From NCBI RefSeq assembly GCF_001922585.1, contig NZ_MRBS01000003.1, forward strand, positions 475,356 to 539,355: a DNA stretch of 64,000 nt. The letters run 5' to 3'. The notes below the pieces were generated by a model. That model ran no database searches and was not told where the DNA came from. It worked only from the letters and a program-made list of their open reading frames with translations. Positions 1 to 11,337 of the stretch are shown here, piece after piece; within the stretch, counting starts at the first letter, position 1, and each line of letters starts with the position of its first letter. This DNA is from Pantoea sp. 1.19. Its GTDB lineage: Bacteria; Pseudomonadota; Gammaproteobacteria; Enterobacterales; Enterobacteriaceae. Made by a program: the position numbers and the translations under genes.

Positions 1-24
1 GAAAAGCGTGATATTATAACATCC
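1..24. promoter_or_regulatory. Zur binding site (znuA/znuCB divergent promoter)
   Basis: The first 24 bases contain a dyad with GTGATA and TATAACAT arms around a central AT step. It closely resembles the E. coli Zur operator that lies between znuA and znuCB. Its position 27 bp before znuC fits zinc-dependent repression. The divergent znuA would lie just outside the left edge of the window; that is inferred, not seen. Confidence 0.75.
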
Positions 25-50
25 TAATTGTTTGGCAACCTGAAATCGTG

Positions 51-806
51 ATGTCTCCATTAATTTCGCTGGAAAATATTGCCGTCAGCTTCGGCGGCCG
101 CCGCGTCCTGTCTGATGTGTCGCTGGTGCTGAAGCCGGGACGGATATTGACGCTGTTGGGGCCAAACGGCGCCGGAAAATCGACGCTGGTGCGGGTCGTC
201 CTCGGCCTGATCGCCCCGGACAGCGGCACCCTGACCCGCCCGCCGCGCCTGCGCATCGGCTATGTGCCGCAAAAACTCCATCTTGATCCCACGCTGCCGC
301 TCAGCGTTGAACGCTTTATGCTGCTGCGGCCCGGGGTGAAGCGCGCCGAGATTCTGCCCGCCCTGATGCGCGTGCAGGCCGGTCATCTGCTCCACTACCC
401 TCTGCAAAAACTTTCCGGCGGCGAGATGCAGCGGCTGCTGCTGGCGCGCGCGCTGCTCAACCAACCCCAGCTGCTGGTACTGGACGAACCGACGCAGGGC
501 GTGGACGTTAACGGTCAGGTGGCGCTGTATGATTTGATCAACCAGCTGCGGAACGAACTCCACTGCGGCGTGCTGATGGTCTCGCACGATCTGCATCTGG
601 TGATGGCGAAAACCGATGAGGTACTGTGCCTGAATCAGCACATATGCTGCTCCGGTACGCCGGAGGTGGTCTCCAGCCATCCGGAATTCATCGCCATGTT
701 TGGCCCGCGCGGCGCTGAACAGCTGGCTATCTATCGCCACCACCATAATCATCGTCACGACCTTCAGGGACGCATTATTTTACGCAGAGGACAGGGGCCC
801 TCATGA
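51..806 (+). CDS. znuC: Zinc ABC transporter ATP-binding protein ZnuC
   Basis: This is the ATPase that powers high-affinity Zn(II) import together with ZnuB (membrane) and ZnuA (periplasm). The 251-residue product matches the E. coli length. It shows Walker A (GPNGAGKST, about residues 38-46), the ABC signature LSGGE near 120, Walker B with LLVLDEPT near 140, and the H-loop SHD near 173. A histidine-rich tail (HHHNHRHD) is typical of ZnuC. I chose the ATG at 51; an overlapping GTG at 48 is in frame. The stop overlaps the znuB start by 4 bp, so the two genes are translationally coupled and controlled by the Zur box upstream. Confidence 0.97.
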   Translation: MSPLISLENIAVSFGGRRVLSDVSLVLKPGRILTLLGPNGAGKSTLVRVVLGLIAPDSGTLTRPPRLRIGYVPQKLHLDPTLPLSVERFMLLRPGVKRAEILPALMRVQAGHLLHYPLQKLSGGEMQRLLLARALLNQPQLLVLDEPTQGVDVNGQVALYDLINQLRNELHCGVLMVSHDLHLVMAKTDEVLCLNQHICCSGTPEVVSSHPEFIAMFGPRGAEQLAIYRHHHNHRHDLQGRIILRRGQGPS

Positions 807-1585
807 TTGAACTGCTGTTACCGGGCTGGCTGGCCGGCGTGATGCTGGCACTGGCGGCGGGCCCGCTGGGCTCTTTTGTCGTCTGGCGCCGGATGTCTTA
901 TTTTGGCGATACCCTCGCCCACGCCTCGCTGCTGGGCGTGGCCTTCGGCCTGCTGTTGCAGGTGAACCCGTTCTACGCGGTGATTGCGGTGACGCTGCTG
1001 CTGTCGCTGGGCCTGGTGTGGCTGGAGCGCCGCCCGCAGCTGGCGCTCGATACCCTGCTGGGGATCCTTGCCCACAGCGCCCTGTCGCTGGGGCTGGTAG
1101 TGGTCAGCCTGATGAACGGCGTACGCGTCGATTTGATGGCCTATCTGTTTGGCGATCTGCTGGCGGTAACCCCCACCGACCTGCTGACGATTGCTATCGG
1201 GGTCACGCTGGTGCTGGCTCTGCTGGCCTGGCAGTGGCGGCCGCTGCTGTCGCTGACCATCAGCCCGGAGCTGGCGCAGGTGGACGGCGTGAATCTGTCG
1301 CGGGTGAAGCTGATTCTGATGCTGGTCACCGCGCTGACGATTGGCGTCGCCATGAAGTTTGTCGGCGCGCTGATCATCACGTCGCTGCTGATTATTCCGG
1401 CCGCCACCGCCCGCCGCTTCAGCCGCAGTCCAGAGCAGATGGCCGGTTGGGCGATCATCCTTGGGATGGTGGCCGTCAGCGGCGGTCTGAGCCTGTCGGC
1501 GTTGTACGATACGCCGGCCGGCCCGTCGGTGGTGCTGTGCGCCGCCGCGCTGTTCCTGTTCAGCCTGATGAAAAAAGCGCGCTAG
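803..1585 (+). CDS. znuB: Zinc ABC transporter permease ZnuB
   Basis: Inner-membrane permease of the ZnuABC zinc importer, 260 residues against 261 in E. coli. The protein is almost entirely hydrophobic, with about seven to eight membrane segments of the ABC-3 permease family, and has the conserved cytoplasmic segment [13 protein letters not shown] near residue 35. It starts inside the last codons of znuC (ATGA overlap), so the two form one operon. It is convergent with ruvB, 37 bp away. Confidence 0.97.
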   Translation: MIELLLPGWLAGVMLALAAGPLGSFVVWRRMSYFGDTLAHASLLGVAFGLLLQVNPFYAVIAVTLLLSLGLVWLERRPQLALDTLLGILAHSALSLGLVVVSLMNGVRVDLMAYLFGDLLAVTPTDLLTIAIGVTLVLALLAWQWRPLLSLTISPELAQVDGVNLSRVKLILMLVTALTIGVAMKFVGALIITSLLIIPAATARRFSRSPEQMAGWAIILGMVAVSGGLSLSALYDTPAGPSVVLCAAALFLFSLMKKAR

Positions 1586-1591
1586 CGGCAC

Positions 1592-1617
1592 GACGGGCCG
1601 GCACAGGCCGGCCCGTC
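1592..1617. terminator. GC hairpin between convergent znuB and ruvB
   Basis: A perfect 11-bp inverted repeat (GACGGGCCGGC and its complement) with a 4-base loop fills the gap between the convergent stops of znuB and ruvB. There is no T-run on either side, so it may only assist termination or protect 3' ends. Confidence 0.5.
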
Positions 1618-1622
1618 TCGCG

Positions 1623-2627
1623 TCACTCCCGCGGCGTTAAGCCAAAATGGCGATACGCGTGCTGGGTGGCCATCCGCCCGCGCGGGGTACGCTGAATAAA
1701 GCCCTGCTGAATCAGATAGGGCTCCAGAACGTCCTCAATGGTTTCCCGCTCTTCGCCAATGGCCGCCGCCAGGTTATCGAGGCCCACCGGGCCGCCGGAA
1801 AACTTCTCGATGATCGCCAGCAGCAGTTTGCGGTCCATATAGTCAAAACCGTGATCGTCCACGTTAAGCATGTCCAGCGCCTGCGCCGACACGCTGCCGC
1901 TCATCTCACCGCTGGCGCGCACCTCGGCGAAGTCGCGCACCCGCCGCAGCAGACGGTTGGCGATACGCGGCGTACCGCGCGCGCGTCGCGCCACTTCCAG
2001 CGCCCCCTCTTCCGTCAGCGCCAGCCCGAGGCAGCGGGCGCTTCGCGAGACGATGTGCTGCAGATCCGGCACCTGATAAAACTCGAGCCGCTGCACAATC
2101 CCAAAGCGATCGCGCAGCGGTGAGGTCAGGGACCCGGCGCGGGTAGTGGCGCCGATCAGCGTAAAGGGCGGCAGATCGATTTTGATCGACCGCGCCGCCG
2201 GCCCCTCGCCGATCATAATGTCCAGCTGGTAGTCTTCCATGGCCGGATAGAGCACCTCCTCTACCACCGGCGACAGGCGATGAATCTCATCGATAAACAG
2301 CACGTCGTGCGGTTCCAGATTGGTTAACATCGCCGCCAGATCGCCCGCTTTCTCCAGCACCGGGCCGGAGGTGGTGCGCAGATTCACCCCCATCTCATTG
2401 GCAACAATGTTAGCCAGCGTGGTCTTCCCGAGCCCGGGCGGGCCGAAAATCAGCAGGTGGTCGAGCGCGTCCCCGCGCATTTTCGCCGCCTGGATAAAGA
2501 TCTCCATCTGCTCGCGTACCTGCGGCTGCCCGACGTACTCATCCAGCAGCTTCGGCCGGATCGCGCGGTCGATTATCTCTTCTTCGGTGACGGGCTCGGG
2601 GGAGACCAGGCGGTCGGCTTCAATCAT
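1623..2627 (-). CDS. ruvB: Holliday junction branch-migration ATPase RuvB
   Basis: Hexameric AAA+ motor that drives branch migration of Holliday junctions with RuvA during recombinational repair. The 334-residue product is near the usual 336. Walker [10 protein letters not shown] (about residues 62-70), Walker [10 protein letters not shown] (about 110-118), sensor 1 GATTR and a C-terminal winged-helix DNA-binding domain ending near RTPRGR are all visible. It starts 8 bp after the ruvA stop on the same strand, so ruvAB is an operon as in E. coli. No LexA box was found upstream of the pair. Confidence 0.98.
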   Translation of the reverse strand: MIEADRLVSPEPVTEEEIIDRAIRPKLLDEYVGQPQVREQMEIFIQAAKMRGDALDHLLIFGPPGLGKTTLANIVANEMGVNLRTTSGPVLEKAGDLAAMLTNLEPHDVLFIDEIHRLSPVVEEVLYPAMEDYQLDIMIGEGPAARSIKIDLPPFTLIGATTRAGSLTSPLRDRFGIVQRLEFYQVPDLQHIVSRSARCLGLALTEEGALEVARRARGTPRIANRLLRRVRDFAEVRASGEMSGSVSAQALDMLNVDDHGFDYMDRKLLLAIIEKFSGGPVGLDNLAAAIGEERETIEDVLEPYLIQQGFIQRTPRGRMATQHAYRHFGLTPRE

Positions 2628-2635
2628 GGTTGACC

Positions 2636-3250
2636 TCAGAGTGCAGCGCGCAGGGCTTCACGGATCAGCGTTTCGCAATCCGCATCCGGTTTATTCAGTT
2701 TACTCACCATGCGGCTGGCTTCCTGCGGCTTGTAGCCCAGCGCCACCAGCGCCGCTACGGCTTCGCCTTCTGCGTCATTGGCCGCTTCCGGCGGCTGACT
2801 GCTGGTCAGGGTAAAGTCAGTTTCCGTGGCAAACAGGTCGCCATGCATGCCTTTGAAGCGGTCTTTCATCTCTACCACCAGCCGCTCGGCGGTTTTCTTG
2901 CCCACGCCTGGCAGCTTTACCAAAGAGGCAATCTCCTCTTTTTCCACCGCGGTAACGAACTGTTGGGCAGACATGCCGGAGAGGATTGCCAGCGCCAGCT
3001 TTGGCCCGACGCCATTGACTTTGATCAGCTCGCGGAACAGCGTACGCTCCTGTTTGTGGTTAAAGCCAAACAGCAGCTGAGCATCTTCGCGCACCACAAA
3101 GTGGGTAAAGATGATCGCTTCCTGGTGCTGCTCCGGCAGCTCATAAAAACAGGTCATCGGCATATGCACTTCATAGCCGACGCCGGCCGCCTCAATTAAC
3201 ACCATCGGCGGCTGTTTTTCTACGATGTTGCCTCTCAGTCGACCAATCAC
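2636..3250 (-). CDS. ruvA: Holliday junction DNA-binding protein RuvA
   Basis: RuvA binds the four-way junction as a tetramer and loads RuvB. The 204-residue protein has the N-terminal OB fold (starting MIGRLRG), tandem helix-hairpin-helix motifs ([14 protein letters not shown] and [12 protein letters not shown]) and the small C-terminal domain III that contacts RuvB ([12 protein letters not shown]). It is the first gene of the ruvAB operon. The 90 bp upstream hold the ruvC terminator but no CTGT-N8-ACAG site. Confidence 0.98.
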   Translation of the reverse strand: MIGRLRGNIVEKQPPMVLIEAAGVGYEVHMPMTCFYELPEQHQEAIIFTHFVVREDAQLLFGFNHKQERTLFRELIKVNGVGPKLALAILSGMSAQQFVTAVEKEEIASLVKLPGVGKKTAERLVVEMKDRFKGMHGDLFATETDFTLTSSQPPEAANDAEGEAVAALVALGYKPQEASRMVSKLNKPDADCETLIREALRAAL

Positions 3251-3290
3251 ATTCTGTTCCTTTCCGGTTGCGTATCGCAGGGTTATAGCA

Positions 3291-3318
3291 TAAAAAAGGC
3301 TGGATGAATATCCAGCCT
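3291..3318 (-). terminator. Intrinsic terminator downstream of ruvC
   Basis: Read on the minus strand, a 9-bp stem AGGCTGGAT/ATCCAGCCT with a 4-base loop is followed by six T residues. It separates the ruvC unit from ruvAB, so ruvAB needs its own promoter in the short gap before ruvA. Confidence 0.85.
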
Positions 3319-3337
3319 GGCGCCGATGTGACCCGGG

Positions 3338-3865
3338 TTACCCGTGACGCAGGCGCCCGCGCGCCAGATTGAGCGGTGAACCACTCATCCGCAGGGCATT
3401 TTGACTGACGTGGCAGTGGGTAATGGCAATAGCCAGCGCATCGGCGGCGTCCGCCTGGGGGTTTGCCGCCAGCTTCAGCAGCGAGCGAACCATATGCTGA
3501 ACCTGGCTTTTTTCCGCGCCGCCGGTGCCGGTAACGGTCTGCTTTACCTGCCGGGCCGCATACTCAAACACCGGCAGATCGTGATTGACCGCCGCGACGA
3601 TCGCCGCGCCGCGCGCCTGCCCCAGCTTCAGCGCCGAGTCGGCGTTTTTCGCCATGAATACCTGCTCAATGGCGAAGAAATCCGGGCTGAACTGGGTAAT
3701 GATTTCACTGACGCCGGCGTAGATCAGCTTCAGCCGCGCCGGCAGATCGGTGCTGTTGGTGCGGATACAGCCGCTGCCCAGGTAGCTGAGCTGGCGGCCA
3801 GTCTGACGGATCACGCCGTAACCGGTGATGCGCGATCCGGGGTCTATCCCTAAAATGATCGCCAT
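3338..3865 (-). CDS. ruvC: Holliday junction resolvase RuvC
   Basis: Endonuclease that cuts Holliday junctions symmetrically in the RuvABC complex. The product is 175 residues from the ATG at 3865 (E. coli 173). It carries the RNase H-like acidic residues: first Asp in ILGIDPGS, the Glu in FFAIEQVF near 68, and the DAADALAIA helix near 140. The open frame extends further upstream, but the start [11 protein letters not shown] matches the family exactly. It lies 37 bp downstream of yebC and is followed by an intrinsic terminator. Confidence 0.97.
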   Translation of the reverse strand: MAIILGIDPGSRITGYGVIRQTGRQLSYLGSGCIRTNSTDLPARLKLIYAGVSEIITQFSPDFFAIEQVFMAKNADSALKLGQARGAAIVAAVNHDLPVFEYAARQVKQTVTGTGGAEKSQVQHMVRSLLKLAANPQADAADALAIAITHCHVSQNALRMSGSPLNLARGRLRHG

Positions 3866-3902
3866 CAGCCGCCTCCCGGGCGCAGAAGCATTCGCGCCGC
3901 CA

Positions 3903-4646
3903 TTACAGCGTCGCCGCCACCTCGTCGGAGATTTCACCGTTGTGATACACCTCCTGCACGTCGTCGCAGTCTTCCAGCATATCGATCAGGCGCAGCAGCT
4001 TCGGTGCGGTTTCCGCATCCATGTCCGCCTTGGTGGAGGGAATCATCGATACCTCCGCGCTGTCGGCTTTCAGGCCGGCGCCTTCCAGCGCATCGCGCAC
4101 CTTGCCCAGCTCTTCCCAGGCGGTAAAAACATCGATAGCCCCGTCGTCGTAGCTGATCACGTCTTCGGCGCCCGCTTCCAGCGCCGCATCCATCACCGTG
4201 TCTTCATCCAGCCCCGGCGCAAAGGAGATCACCCCTTTTTTGCTGAACAGGTAGGCCACGGAGCCGTCGGTGCCGAGGTTACCACCGGTTTTAGTGAAGG
4301 CGTGACGCACTTCACCAACGGTGCGATTACGGTTATCGCTCAGGCACTCGATCATAATAGCCGTGCCGCCTGGTCCGTAACCTTCATAGATGATGGTTTC
4401 CATGTTGCTGTCGTCTTCGCCGCCGACGCCGCGCGCGATGGCGCGATTCATGGTGTCACGGGTCATGTTATTGGACAGCGCCTTGTCCATCGCCGCGCGC
4501 AGACGCGGGTTAGAAGCCGCATCGCCGCCGCCGAGTTTGGCGGCGGTAACCAGCTCGCGAATAATTTTGGTGAAGATTTTACCGCGCTTGGCGTCCTGCG
4601 CCGCTTTGCGGTGCTTGGTGTTCGCCCATTTACTGTGTCCAGCCAT
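3903..4646 (-). CDS. yebC: YebC/PmpR-family (TACO1-like) protein
   Basis: Conserved protein of the YebC/TACO1 family. Members act in translation of proline-rich stretches, and some were described earlier as transcriptional regulators. The product is 247 residues from MAGHSKW, the invariant family start (E. coli 246). An in-frame extension of 12 codons upstream is not conserved and was excluded. The signature segment of YebC proteins (EGYGPGG, near residue 94) is present. It is upstream of ruvC on the same strand and downstream of nudB, the same order as E. coli. Confidence 0.96.
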   Translation of the reverse strand: MAGHSKWANTKHRKAAQDAKRGKIFTKIIRELVTAAKLGGGDAASNPRLRAAMDKALSNNMTRDTMNRAIARGVGGEDDSNMETIIYEGYGPGGTAIMIECLSDNRNRTVGEVRHAFTKTGGNLGTDGSVAYLFSKKGVISFAPGLDEDTVMDAALEAGAEDVISYDDGAIDVFTAWEELGKVRDALEGAGLKADSAEVSMIPSTKADMDAETAPKLLRLIDMLEDCDDVQEVYHNGEISDEVAATL

Positions 4647-4706
4647 TGGATTCTCTCTCTGTCTCTGTGAGGGCGCGTCCACCCGAGCATTCAGGCGGCG
4701 CGCCGA

Positions 4707-5144
4707 TCAACACAATACGTATTCTTCAATTGCCTGGCGATTAGACCAGGAGCAGGTCAGCGCCGCCGCCTCGGCGGCGGGTAGCCACCGCGCCGCCAGA
4801 TGCTCGCTGAGGGCTAAGGCCCGTTCAGCGGGCAACGCCAGCGTAAACCAGTGCTCGCGATTGTGGCTGACCCCGGGGGCATAGCGATGGCGAAAATGGG
4901 GAAAGATCTCGAACACGATGCTCTTTGCGGTATCCCGCAGCATCAGCCCTTCGGCTTGGATGTCGATCCCCACCTCCTCCTGCACTTCCCGCAGGGCGGC
5001 GTCACGCGGCGTCTCGCCCGGCTCCAGGCTGCCGGTCACCGACTGCCAGAACGCCGTATCGTCGCGACGCTGCAGCATCAGCACCCGCCCGGTCTGCTGC
5101 GCATAAATGACTACCAGAACCGAAACCGGGTGCTTAAAGCGCAT
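4707..5144 (-). CDS. nudB: Dihydroneopterin triphosphate pyrophosphatase NudB
   Basis: Nudix hydrolase that removes pyrophosphate from dihydroneopterin triphosphate, an early step of folate synthesis. The 145-residue protein contains a complete Nudix box (G-x5-E-x7-REVQEEVG, about residues 38-60). The start codon is one base after the aspS stop codon, so the genes are almost certainly co-transcribed. E. coli NudB is 150 residues. Confidence 0.95.
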   Translation of the reverse strand: MRFKHPVSVLVVIYAQQTGRVLMLQRRDDTAFWQSVTGSLEPGETPRDAALREVQEEVGIDIQAEGLMLRDTAKSIVFEIFPHFRHRYAPGVSHNREHWFTLALPAERALALSEHLAARWLPAAEAAALTCSWSNRQAIEEYVLC

Positions 5145-5145
5145 C

Positions 5146-6924
5146 TTATTTGCTCTCTGTACCGCCCTTTTTAATCACCTCGATCCCCAGCTCGCTCAGC
5201 GCCGACGGATTGGCGAAGCTTGGCGCCTCGGTCATCATACAGGCTGCCGCGGTGGTTTTCGGGAAGGCAATCACATCGCGAATATTATCGGTGCCGGTCA
5301 GCAGCATCACCAGGCGATCGAGGCCGAAGGCCAGGCCGGCGTGCGGCGGGGTACCGAACTTCAGCGCGTCGAGCAGGAAGCCAAACTTCTCGCGCTGCTC
5401 GGTCTCATTGATGCCGAGGATCCCAAATACCGTCTGCTGCATGGCGCCGTTATGAATACGCACCGAGCCCCCGCCCACTTCGTACCCGTTGATCACCATA
5501 TCGTAGGCGTTGGCCACGGCGGTTTCCGGGGCGGCCTTCAGCTGCTCCGGGGTCATCTCTTTCGGCGCAGTAAACGGATGGTGCATCGCGCTCAGGCCGC
5601 CATCGCCATTCTCCTCAAACATCGGGAAGTCAATTACCCACAGCGGCTTCCACGCCTGCTCATCGGCGATCGCCAGATCGCGGCCCAGCTTCAGGCGCAG
5701 CGCGCCCAGCGCATCGGCCACCACGCTGGCGCGGTCGGCACCGAAGAAGATCATATCGCCATCCTGCGCACCGGTGCGGCTCAGCACCGCCTCGACAATG
5801 TCGGCGGTCAGGAATTTTGCCACCGGGCTGGTAATGCCCTCCAGCCCCTGCGCGCGGCTGTTGACTTTGATATACGCCAGCCCCTTCGCCCCGTAGATCT
5901 CAATAAATTTGCCGTAGTCGTCAATCTGTTTGCGGCTCAGCTGGGCGCCGCCCGGCACGCGCAGCGCGGCTACGCGCCCTTGCGGATCGTTCGCCGGACC
6001 GGAGAACACTTTGAATTCAACCTCGGTCAGCAGATCCGCGACGTCCACCAGCTCCATCGGGTTACGCAGGTCCGGTTTGTCCGAACCGTAGCGGCGCATG
6101 GCTTCGGCAAAGGTCATCATTGGGAATGACCCCAGATCCACCCCGATCACCTCCTGCCACAGCTGGCGCACCATGCGCTCCATCAGCTCGCGCACGTCCG
6201 GCGCGGTCATGAAGGAGGTCTCCACGTCGATCTGGGTGAATTCGGGCTGGCGGTCGGCGCGCAGGTCTTCATCGCGGAAGCATTTGACAATCTGATAGTA
6301 GCGATCAAAACCGGACATCATCAGCAGCTGTTTAAACAGCTGCGGCGACTGCGGCAGCGCGTAAAATTTCCCCTTGTGCACGCGGCTCGGCACCAGATAA
6401 TCGCGCGCGCCCTCCGGGGTGGCTTTGGTCAGCATCGGCGTCTCGATATCGAGAAAGCCGTTGTCGTCCATAAAGCGCCGCACAAAACTGGTGATTTTCG
6501 CGCGGGTCTTCAGCCGGGTGGCCATCTCCGGGCGACGCAGGTCGAGGTAGCGATATTTCAGGCGCGCCTCTTCGCTGTTGACGGCGTTGGCGTCCAGCGG
6601 CAGCGGCTCAGCGCGGTTGATGATGGTCAGCTCGGTCGCGAACACTTCCACTTCACCGGTGGCCATCTCCGCGTTGCGGTTTTTTTCCTCGCGCGCCCGC
6701 ACCTTGCCGGTCACCTGAATGCAGAATTCGTTACGCAGCTCGGAGGCGAGCGAGAACGCCTGCTCGCGGTCCGGATCGAAAAACACCTGCACAATGCCTT
6801 CGCGGTCACGCATATCAATAAAGATCAGGCTGCCGAGGTCGCGACGGCGATTTACCCATCCAGACAGGGTCACCTGCTGACCCACGTGCGACAGATTAAG
6901 CTGCCCACAATATACAGTACGCAT
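5146..6924 (-). CDS. aspS: Aspartyl-tRNA synthetase
   Basis: Class IIb synthetase that charges tRNA-Asp. The 592-residue product (E. coli 590) has an N-terminal OB-fold anticodon-binding domain, the class II motif 2 region ([18 protein letters not shown]), the bacterial GAD insertion domain, and motif 3 with [12 protein letters not shown] near the C-terminus. The start MRTVYCGQ at 6924 matches the family. An in-frame extension to 7095 is not supported. It heads an aspS-nudB-yebC-ruvC minus-strand cluster. Confidence 0.98.
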   Translation of the reverse strand: MRTVYCGQLNLSHVGQQVTLSGWVNRRRDLGSLIFIDMRDREGIVQVFFDPDREQAFSLASELRNEFCIQVTGKVRAREEKNRNAEMATGEVEVFATELTIINRAEPLPLDANAVNSEEARLKYRYLDLRRPEMATRLKTRAKITSFVRRFMDDNGFLDIETPMLTKATPEGARDYLVPSRVHKGKFYALPQSPQLFKQLLMMSGFDRYYQIVKCFRDEDLRADRQPEFTQIDVETSFMTAPDVRELMERMVRQLWQEVIGVDLGSFPMMTFAEAMRRYGSDKPDLRNPMELVDVADLLTEVEFKVFSGPANDPQGRVAALRVPGGAQLSRKQIDDYGKFIEIYGAKGLAYIKVNSRAQGLEGITSPVAKFLTADIVEAVLSRTGAQDGDMIFFGADRASVVADALGALRLKLGRDLAIADEQAWKPLWVIDFPMFEENGDGGLSAMHHPFTAPKEMTPEQLKAAPETAVANAYDMVINGYEVGGGSVRIHNGAMQQTVFGILGINETEQREKFGFLLDALKFGTPPHAGLAFGLDRLVMLLTGTDNIRDVIAFPKTTAAACMMTEAPSFANPSALSELGIEVIKKGGTESK

Positions 6925-7225
6925 AACGATATCCTTTAAACTCACCAAAGCCGACTGGCCGCGCTGAAGGTCGCCCCGCGCCGACTCGCCCGTAACAGAA
7001 CGGGCCGGACGGGTCAGACGATCGCAAAAAATGGCCGCCATTATAATGGAAAAAGCGTGATGCGATAAGAGCATCGCGACGATTGTGCGCAACAAATGCC
7101 CGCCGGCGGCGGCTTCTCATAAACATTAACAAAACAGCGCGGACGTGGGCCGGCAGAGAGTCGTCAGCGCCGCCACTTTCGCGCTATGCTAGGCGTTTTC
7201 TTTCCTTTGCAGGGAGTATTTTGCT

Positions 7226-7786
7226 ATGACGCTTCATCCCGCGAGCACGGCGCTGGTTCTGATTGATTTGCAGCAGGGGATCCTGCCGTTTGCCGGCGGC
7301 CCGATTGATGGCCAGCAGGTGGTGAGCCGCGCCGCCGCGCTGGCCGACGCTTTTCGCGCCCGCCAGGCAACGGTTGTGCAGGTGCGGGTGGGCTGGTCGC
7401 CCGACTTTGCTGACGCGCCGAAGCAGCCGGTCGACGCCGCCGGCGCCCACGCGCTGCCGGCAGACTGGTGGGATTTTCCCGCCGCGCTGAACGTACAGCC
7501 GACGGACCTTCAGGTGGTGAAGCACCAGTGGGGAGCGTTCTACGGCACCGACCTTGAGCTGCAGCTGCGCCGCCGCGGCATTGATACCATCGTGCTGGGC
7601 GGTATCGCCACCAATATTGGCGTCGAATCCACCGCGCGCGACGCCTGGGAGCGCGGCTTTAATCTGGTGCTGGCCGAAGATGTCTGCGCCGCTCAGGATA
7701 GCGAGCAGCACCACCATAGTCTGAAATGGATCTTCCCGCGCCTTGCCCGCGTGCGCAGCAGCGCGGAGATCATCGCCGCGCTCTGA
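7226..7786 (+). CDS. yecD: Isochorismatase-family hydrolase YecD
   Basis: Member of the isochorismatase-like cysteine hydrolase superfamily; the physiological substrate is unknown. The 186-residue product closely matches E. coli YecD (188). The N-terminal Asp (LVLIDLQ) and the Lys near 100 ([15 protein letters not shown]) of the usual triad are present. The position normally occupied by the nucleophilic Cys reads TNIGVES, as in E. coli YecD, so it may not be a classical cysteine hydrolase. An AGGGAG ribosome-binding site precedes the ATG. yecE follows 49 bp downstream on the same strand. Confidence 0.93.
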   Translation: MTLHPASTALVLIDLQQGILPFAGGPIDGQQVVSRAAALADAFRARQATVVQVRVGWSPDFADAPKQPVDAAGAHALPADWWDFPAALNVQPTDLQVVKHQWGAFYGTDLELQLRRRGIDTIVLGGIATNIGVESTARDAWERGFNLVLAEDVCAAQDSEQHHHSLKWIFPRLARVRSSAEIIAAL

Positions 7787-7835
7787 GCGGACCGTTCACC
7801 GCGGGCGGCTCCTGCCGTCCGCTCAGGGAGAGACC

Positions 7836-8663
7836 ATGCCGCCGATTCGCCTTGGCCTGCCGCAGTGGCAGCATCCGCAGTGGAAACGCTTCGGCATCGC
7901 GACGCTCGCAGATTATGCGCGCTATTTCGATTGCGTCGAGGGCAACACCACCCTCTACGCCTTGCCGCGCGCGGAGATCGTCATGCGCTGGCGCGACATG
8001 ACCCACGATGATTTTCGCTTCTGCTTTAAGTTTCCCCACACTATCTCACACCAGGCTGCGCTGCAGCAGTGCGACGATCTGCTGGCGGGCTTCTTCCAGC
8101 TGATGGCGCCGCTGGCGGCGCGCATCGGCCACTACTGGCTCCAGCTGCCGGCCCGCTTTGGTCCCGACAACCTGCCGGCGCTATGGGCGTTTCTCGACGG
8201 CCTGCCGGCGGCGTTTCGCTACAGCGTGGAGGTGCGTCATCCCGCTTTTTTTGCCAAACAGGCGGCGGAGCAGGCGCTGAATCGCGGACTGCATCAGCGC
8301 GGGATAAACCGGGTGATCCTCGATTCACGCGGGGTTCATCAGGCGCAGCCCACCACGCCGGCCATCGTGGAGGCGCAGCGTAAAAAGCCCAGGCTGCCGG
8401 TACACGCGCTGATCACCGCGCAGGACCCGCTGATTCGCTTTATTGGCGGTGAGGATATTGCCGCCAATGTCGCGCTGTTTGATGCCTGGCTGACGCGGCT
8501 GCCGGAGTGGTGTGAACGCAGTCAGCCGTGGCTGTTTATTCACACGCCGGATATTGGTCAGGTGCTGCCGCTGATACAGGCTCTGTGGCCGCGGCTGGCG
8601 CAACGCCTGCCCGCACTCGGCCCCACCCCCAACTGGCCACAGCAGGCCTCGCTGTTCTCCTGA
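7836..8663 (+). CDS. yecE: DUF72-family protein YecE
   Basis: Conserved TIM-barrel-like DUF72 protein of unknown function, 275 residues from the ATG at 7836 (E. coli 272). Family hallmarks are the N-terminal GLPQWQHPQW, the motif CVEGNTTLYALP near 35, SVEVRHPAFF in the middle and LFIHTPD near 250. The open frame extends upstream of this ATG, but a GGGAGAG ribosome-binding site just before it and the E. coli alignment fix the start. It is adjacent to yecD, as in E. coli. Confidence 0.93.
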   Translation: MPPIRLGLPQWQHPQWKRFGIATLADYARYFDCVEGNTTLYALPRAEIVMRWRDMTHDDFRFCFKFPHTISHQAALQQCDDLLAGFFQLMAPLAARIGHYWLQLPARFGPDNLPALWAFLDGLPAAFRYSVEVRHPAFFAKQAAEQALNRGLHQRGINRVILDSRGVHQAQPTTPAIVEAQRKKPRLPVHALITAQDPLIRFIGGEDIAANVALFDAWLTRLPEWCERSQPWLFIHTPDIGQVLPLIQALWPRLAQRLPALGPTPNWPQQASLFS

Positions 8664-8906
8664 TGCTGCGCCGCGCAGCGTCAGCCTTTTCCTGAAAAAG
8701 CGGGGCGGTCCGCGGACGGCGGTCGTATGGCCGGCCCGGGCCTGCCGCCCGTGACCGGCGAGCCATACGCTTCTTTCCTGCCGCCGCAGAATCAGCCCCC
8801 TCCCCCCGGAATACAGGGCCGCGCCGCCGGCGTCACTGTTTTCATGGCGACGCGGGAAGTTGCCCGCTAAGATAGCCGCGCTGAATGCTGGTGAAGGATG
8901 TGAAGG

Positions 8907-9299
8907 ATGGTTAGCGCGCTGTATATCGTGTTAGGAGCACTGTTTATTATTAAATTTTCCTGGGATGTGGTGCGGCTGCGTCGTCAGTACCATGTGGCCT
9001 GGGGCGACGGCGGATTCTGGGAGCTGCAGAACGCCGTCCGTGTGCAGGGCAATGCGGTGGAGTATTTGCCGCTGGGTGGCCTGCTGCTGGTGATGATGGA
9101 GATTAACGGCGGCGACGTGTGGATGGTGCACGTTGGCGGCCTGCTGCTGTTGGCCGGGCGCGTCATGCACTATTTGGGGATGCACCAGCGGGAAATCCGC
9201 TGGCGGCGATACGGCATGATCGCCACCTTCGTGGCGCTGCTGTTTGCAATACTGATGAATCTGGTGTTTATGCCCTGGGATCTGATGCTGTCCCTGTAG
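8907..9299 (+). CDS. yecN: MAPEG-family inner-membrane protein YecN
   Basis: Small membrane protein of the MAPEG family (eicosanoid/glutathione-metabolism-like fold), 130 residues against 131 in E. coli. Four hydrophobic segments are visible, and the characteristic motif VQGNAVEYLPLGGLLL sits near residue 50. No biochemical role is established for the bacterial protein. It stands alone between yecE and cmoA. The 243 bp before it hold GC-rich hairpins but no clear gene. Confidence 0.92.
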   Translation: MVSALYIVLGALFIIKFSWDVVRLRRQYHVAWGDGGFWELQNAVRVQGNAVEYLPLGGLLLVMMEINGGDVWMVHVGGLLLLAGRVMHYLGMHQREIRWRRYGMIATFVALLFAILMNLVFMPWDLMLSL

Positions 9300-9341
9300 G
9301 GTGCTTTCTGCCAAAATACCGTTTTCTGATGAACTCCCTGA

Positions 9342-11052
<1,711 letters not shown>

Positions 11053-11133
11053 TCCCTTCGCGGTGGCGTCGTCCGCCACCGCGGCCCGCAGGCTCAGAGA
11101 GGGGGCCTGCGGCAACCTGTTAAGGATGATGTC

Positions 11134-11337
11134 ATGAAACGCCCTTCACTGATTCTGCCCTGCGTGCTGGTGGTGGCCGGCCTGCTGGCCCTGCTGTCGG
11201 TGCTCAGCAGCTGGCTGCTCCCGGACGAGCGTAAACACGACCGCAATGCGGTGACCCGCGGCGCGGCGCAAAGCCTGCTGCAGAGCGATGCGCCTCCGCC
11301 GGTCGCTCAGTCGGCGGTGTCGGGCGCGTCCCAGTAG
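11134..11337 (+). CDS. Small single-pass membrane protein, unrecognised
   Basis: A 67-residue open frame starts with a Lys-Arg cap and a 24-residue hydrophobic helix (about residues 6-30), followed by a charged and Ala/Pro/Ser-rich tail. This suggests a bitopic membrane peptide or a signal-anchored small protein. An AAGGATG ribosome-binding site lies 8 bp before the ATG. The 3' end overlaps the convergent gene at 11307-12146 by 31 bp. I do not recognise a family. It is probably translated, given the ribosome-binding site and helix, but could be chance. Confidence 0.5.
   Translation: MKRPSLILPCVLVVAGLLALLSVLSSWLLPDERKHDRNAVTRGAAQSLLQSDAPPPVAQSAVSGASQ

Noticed and set aside
3300..3315. CTG-N10-CAG pattern resembling a LexA box before ruvA
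   Set aside because: It is the stem of the ruvC terminator (CTGG-N8-CCAG) and lacks the CTGT/ACAG ends.
5107..6129. 340-codon plus-strand open frame
   Set aside because: It lies antisense within aspS. High-GC third positions produce long shadow frames, and the translation is not protein-like.
6904..6924. TACTGTATATT near the aspS start, like half a LexA box
   Set aside because: The second half is 11 rather than 10 bases away, and the sequence is fixed by the conserved first codons of aspS.
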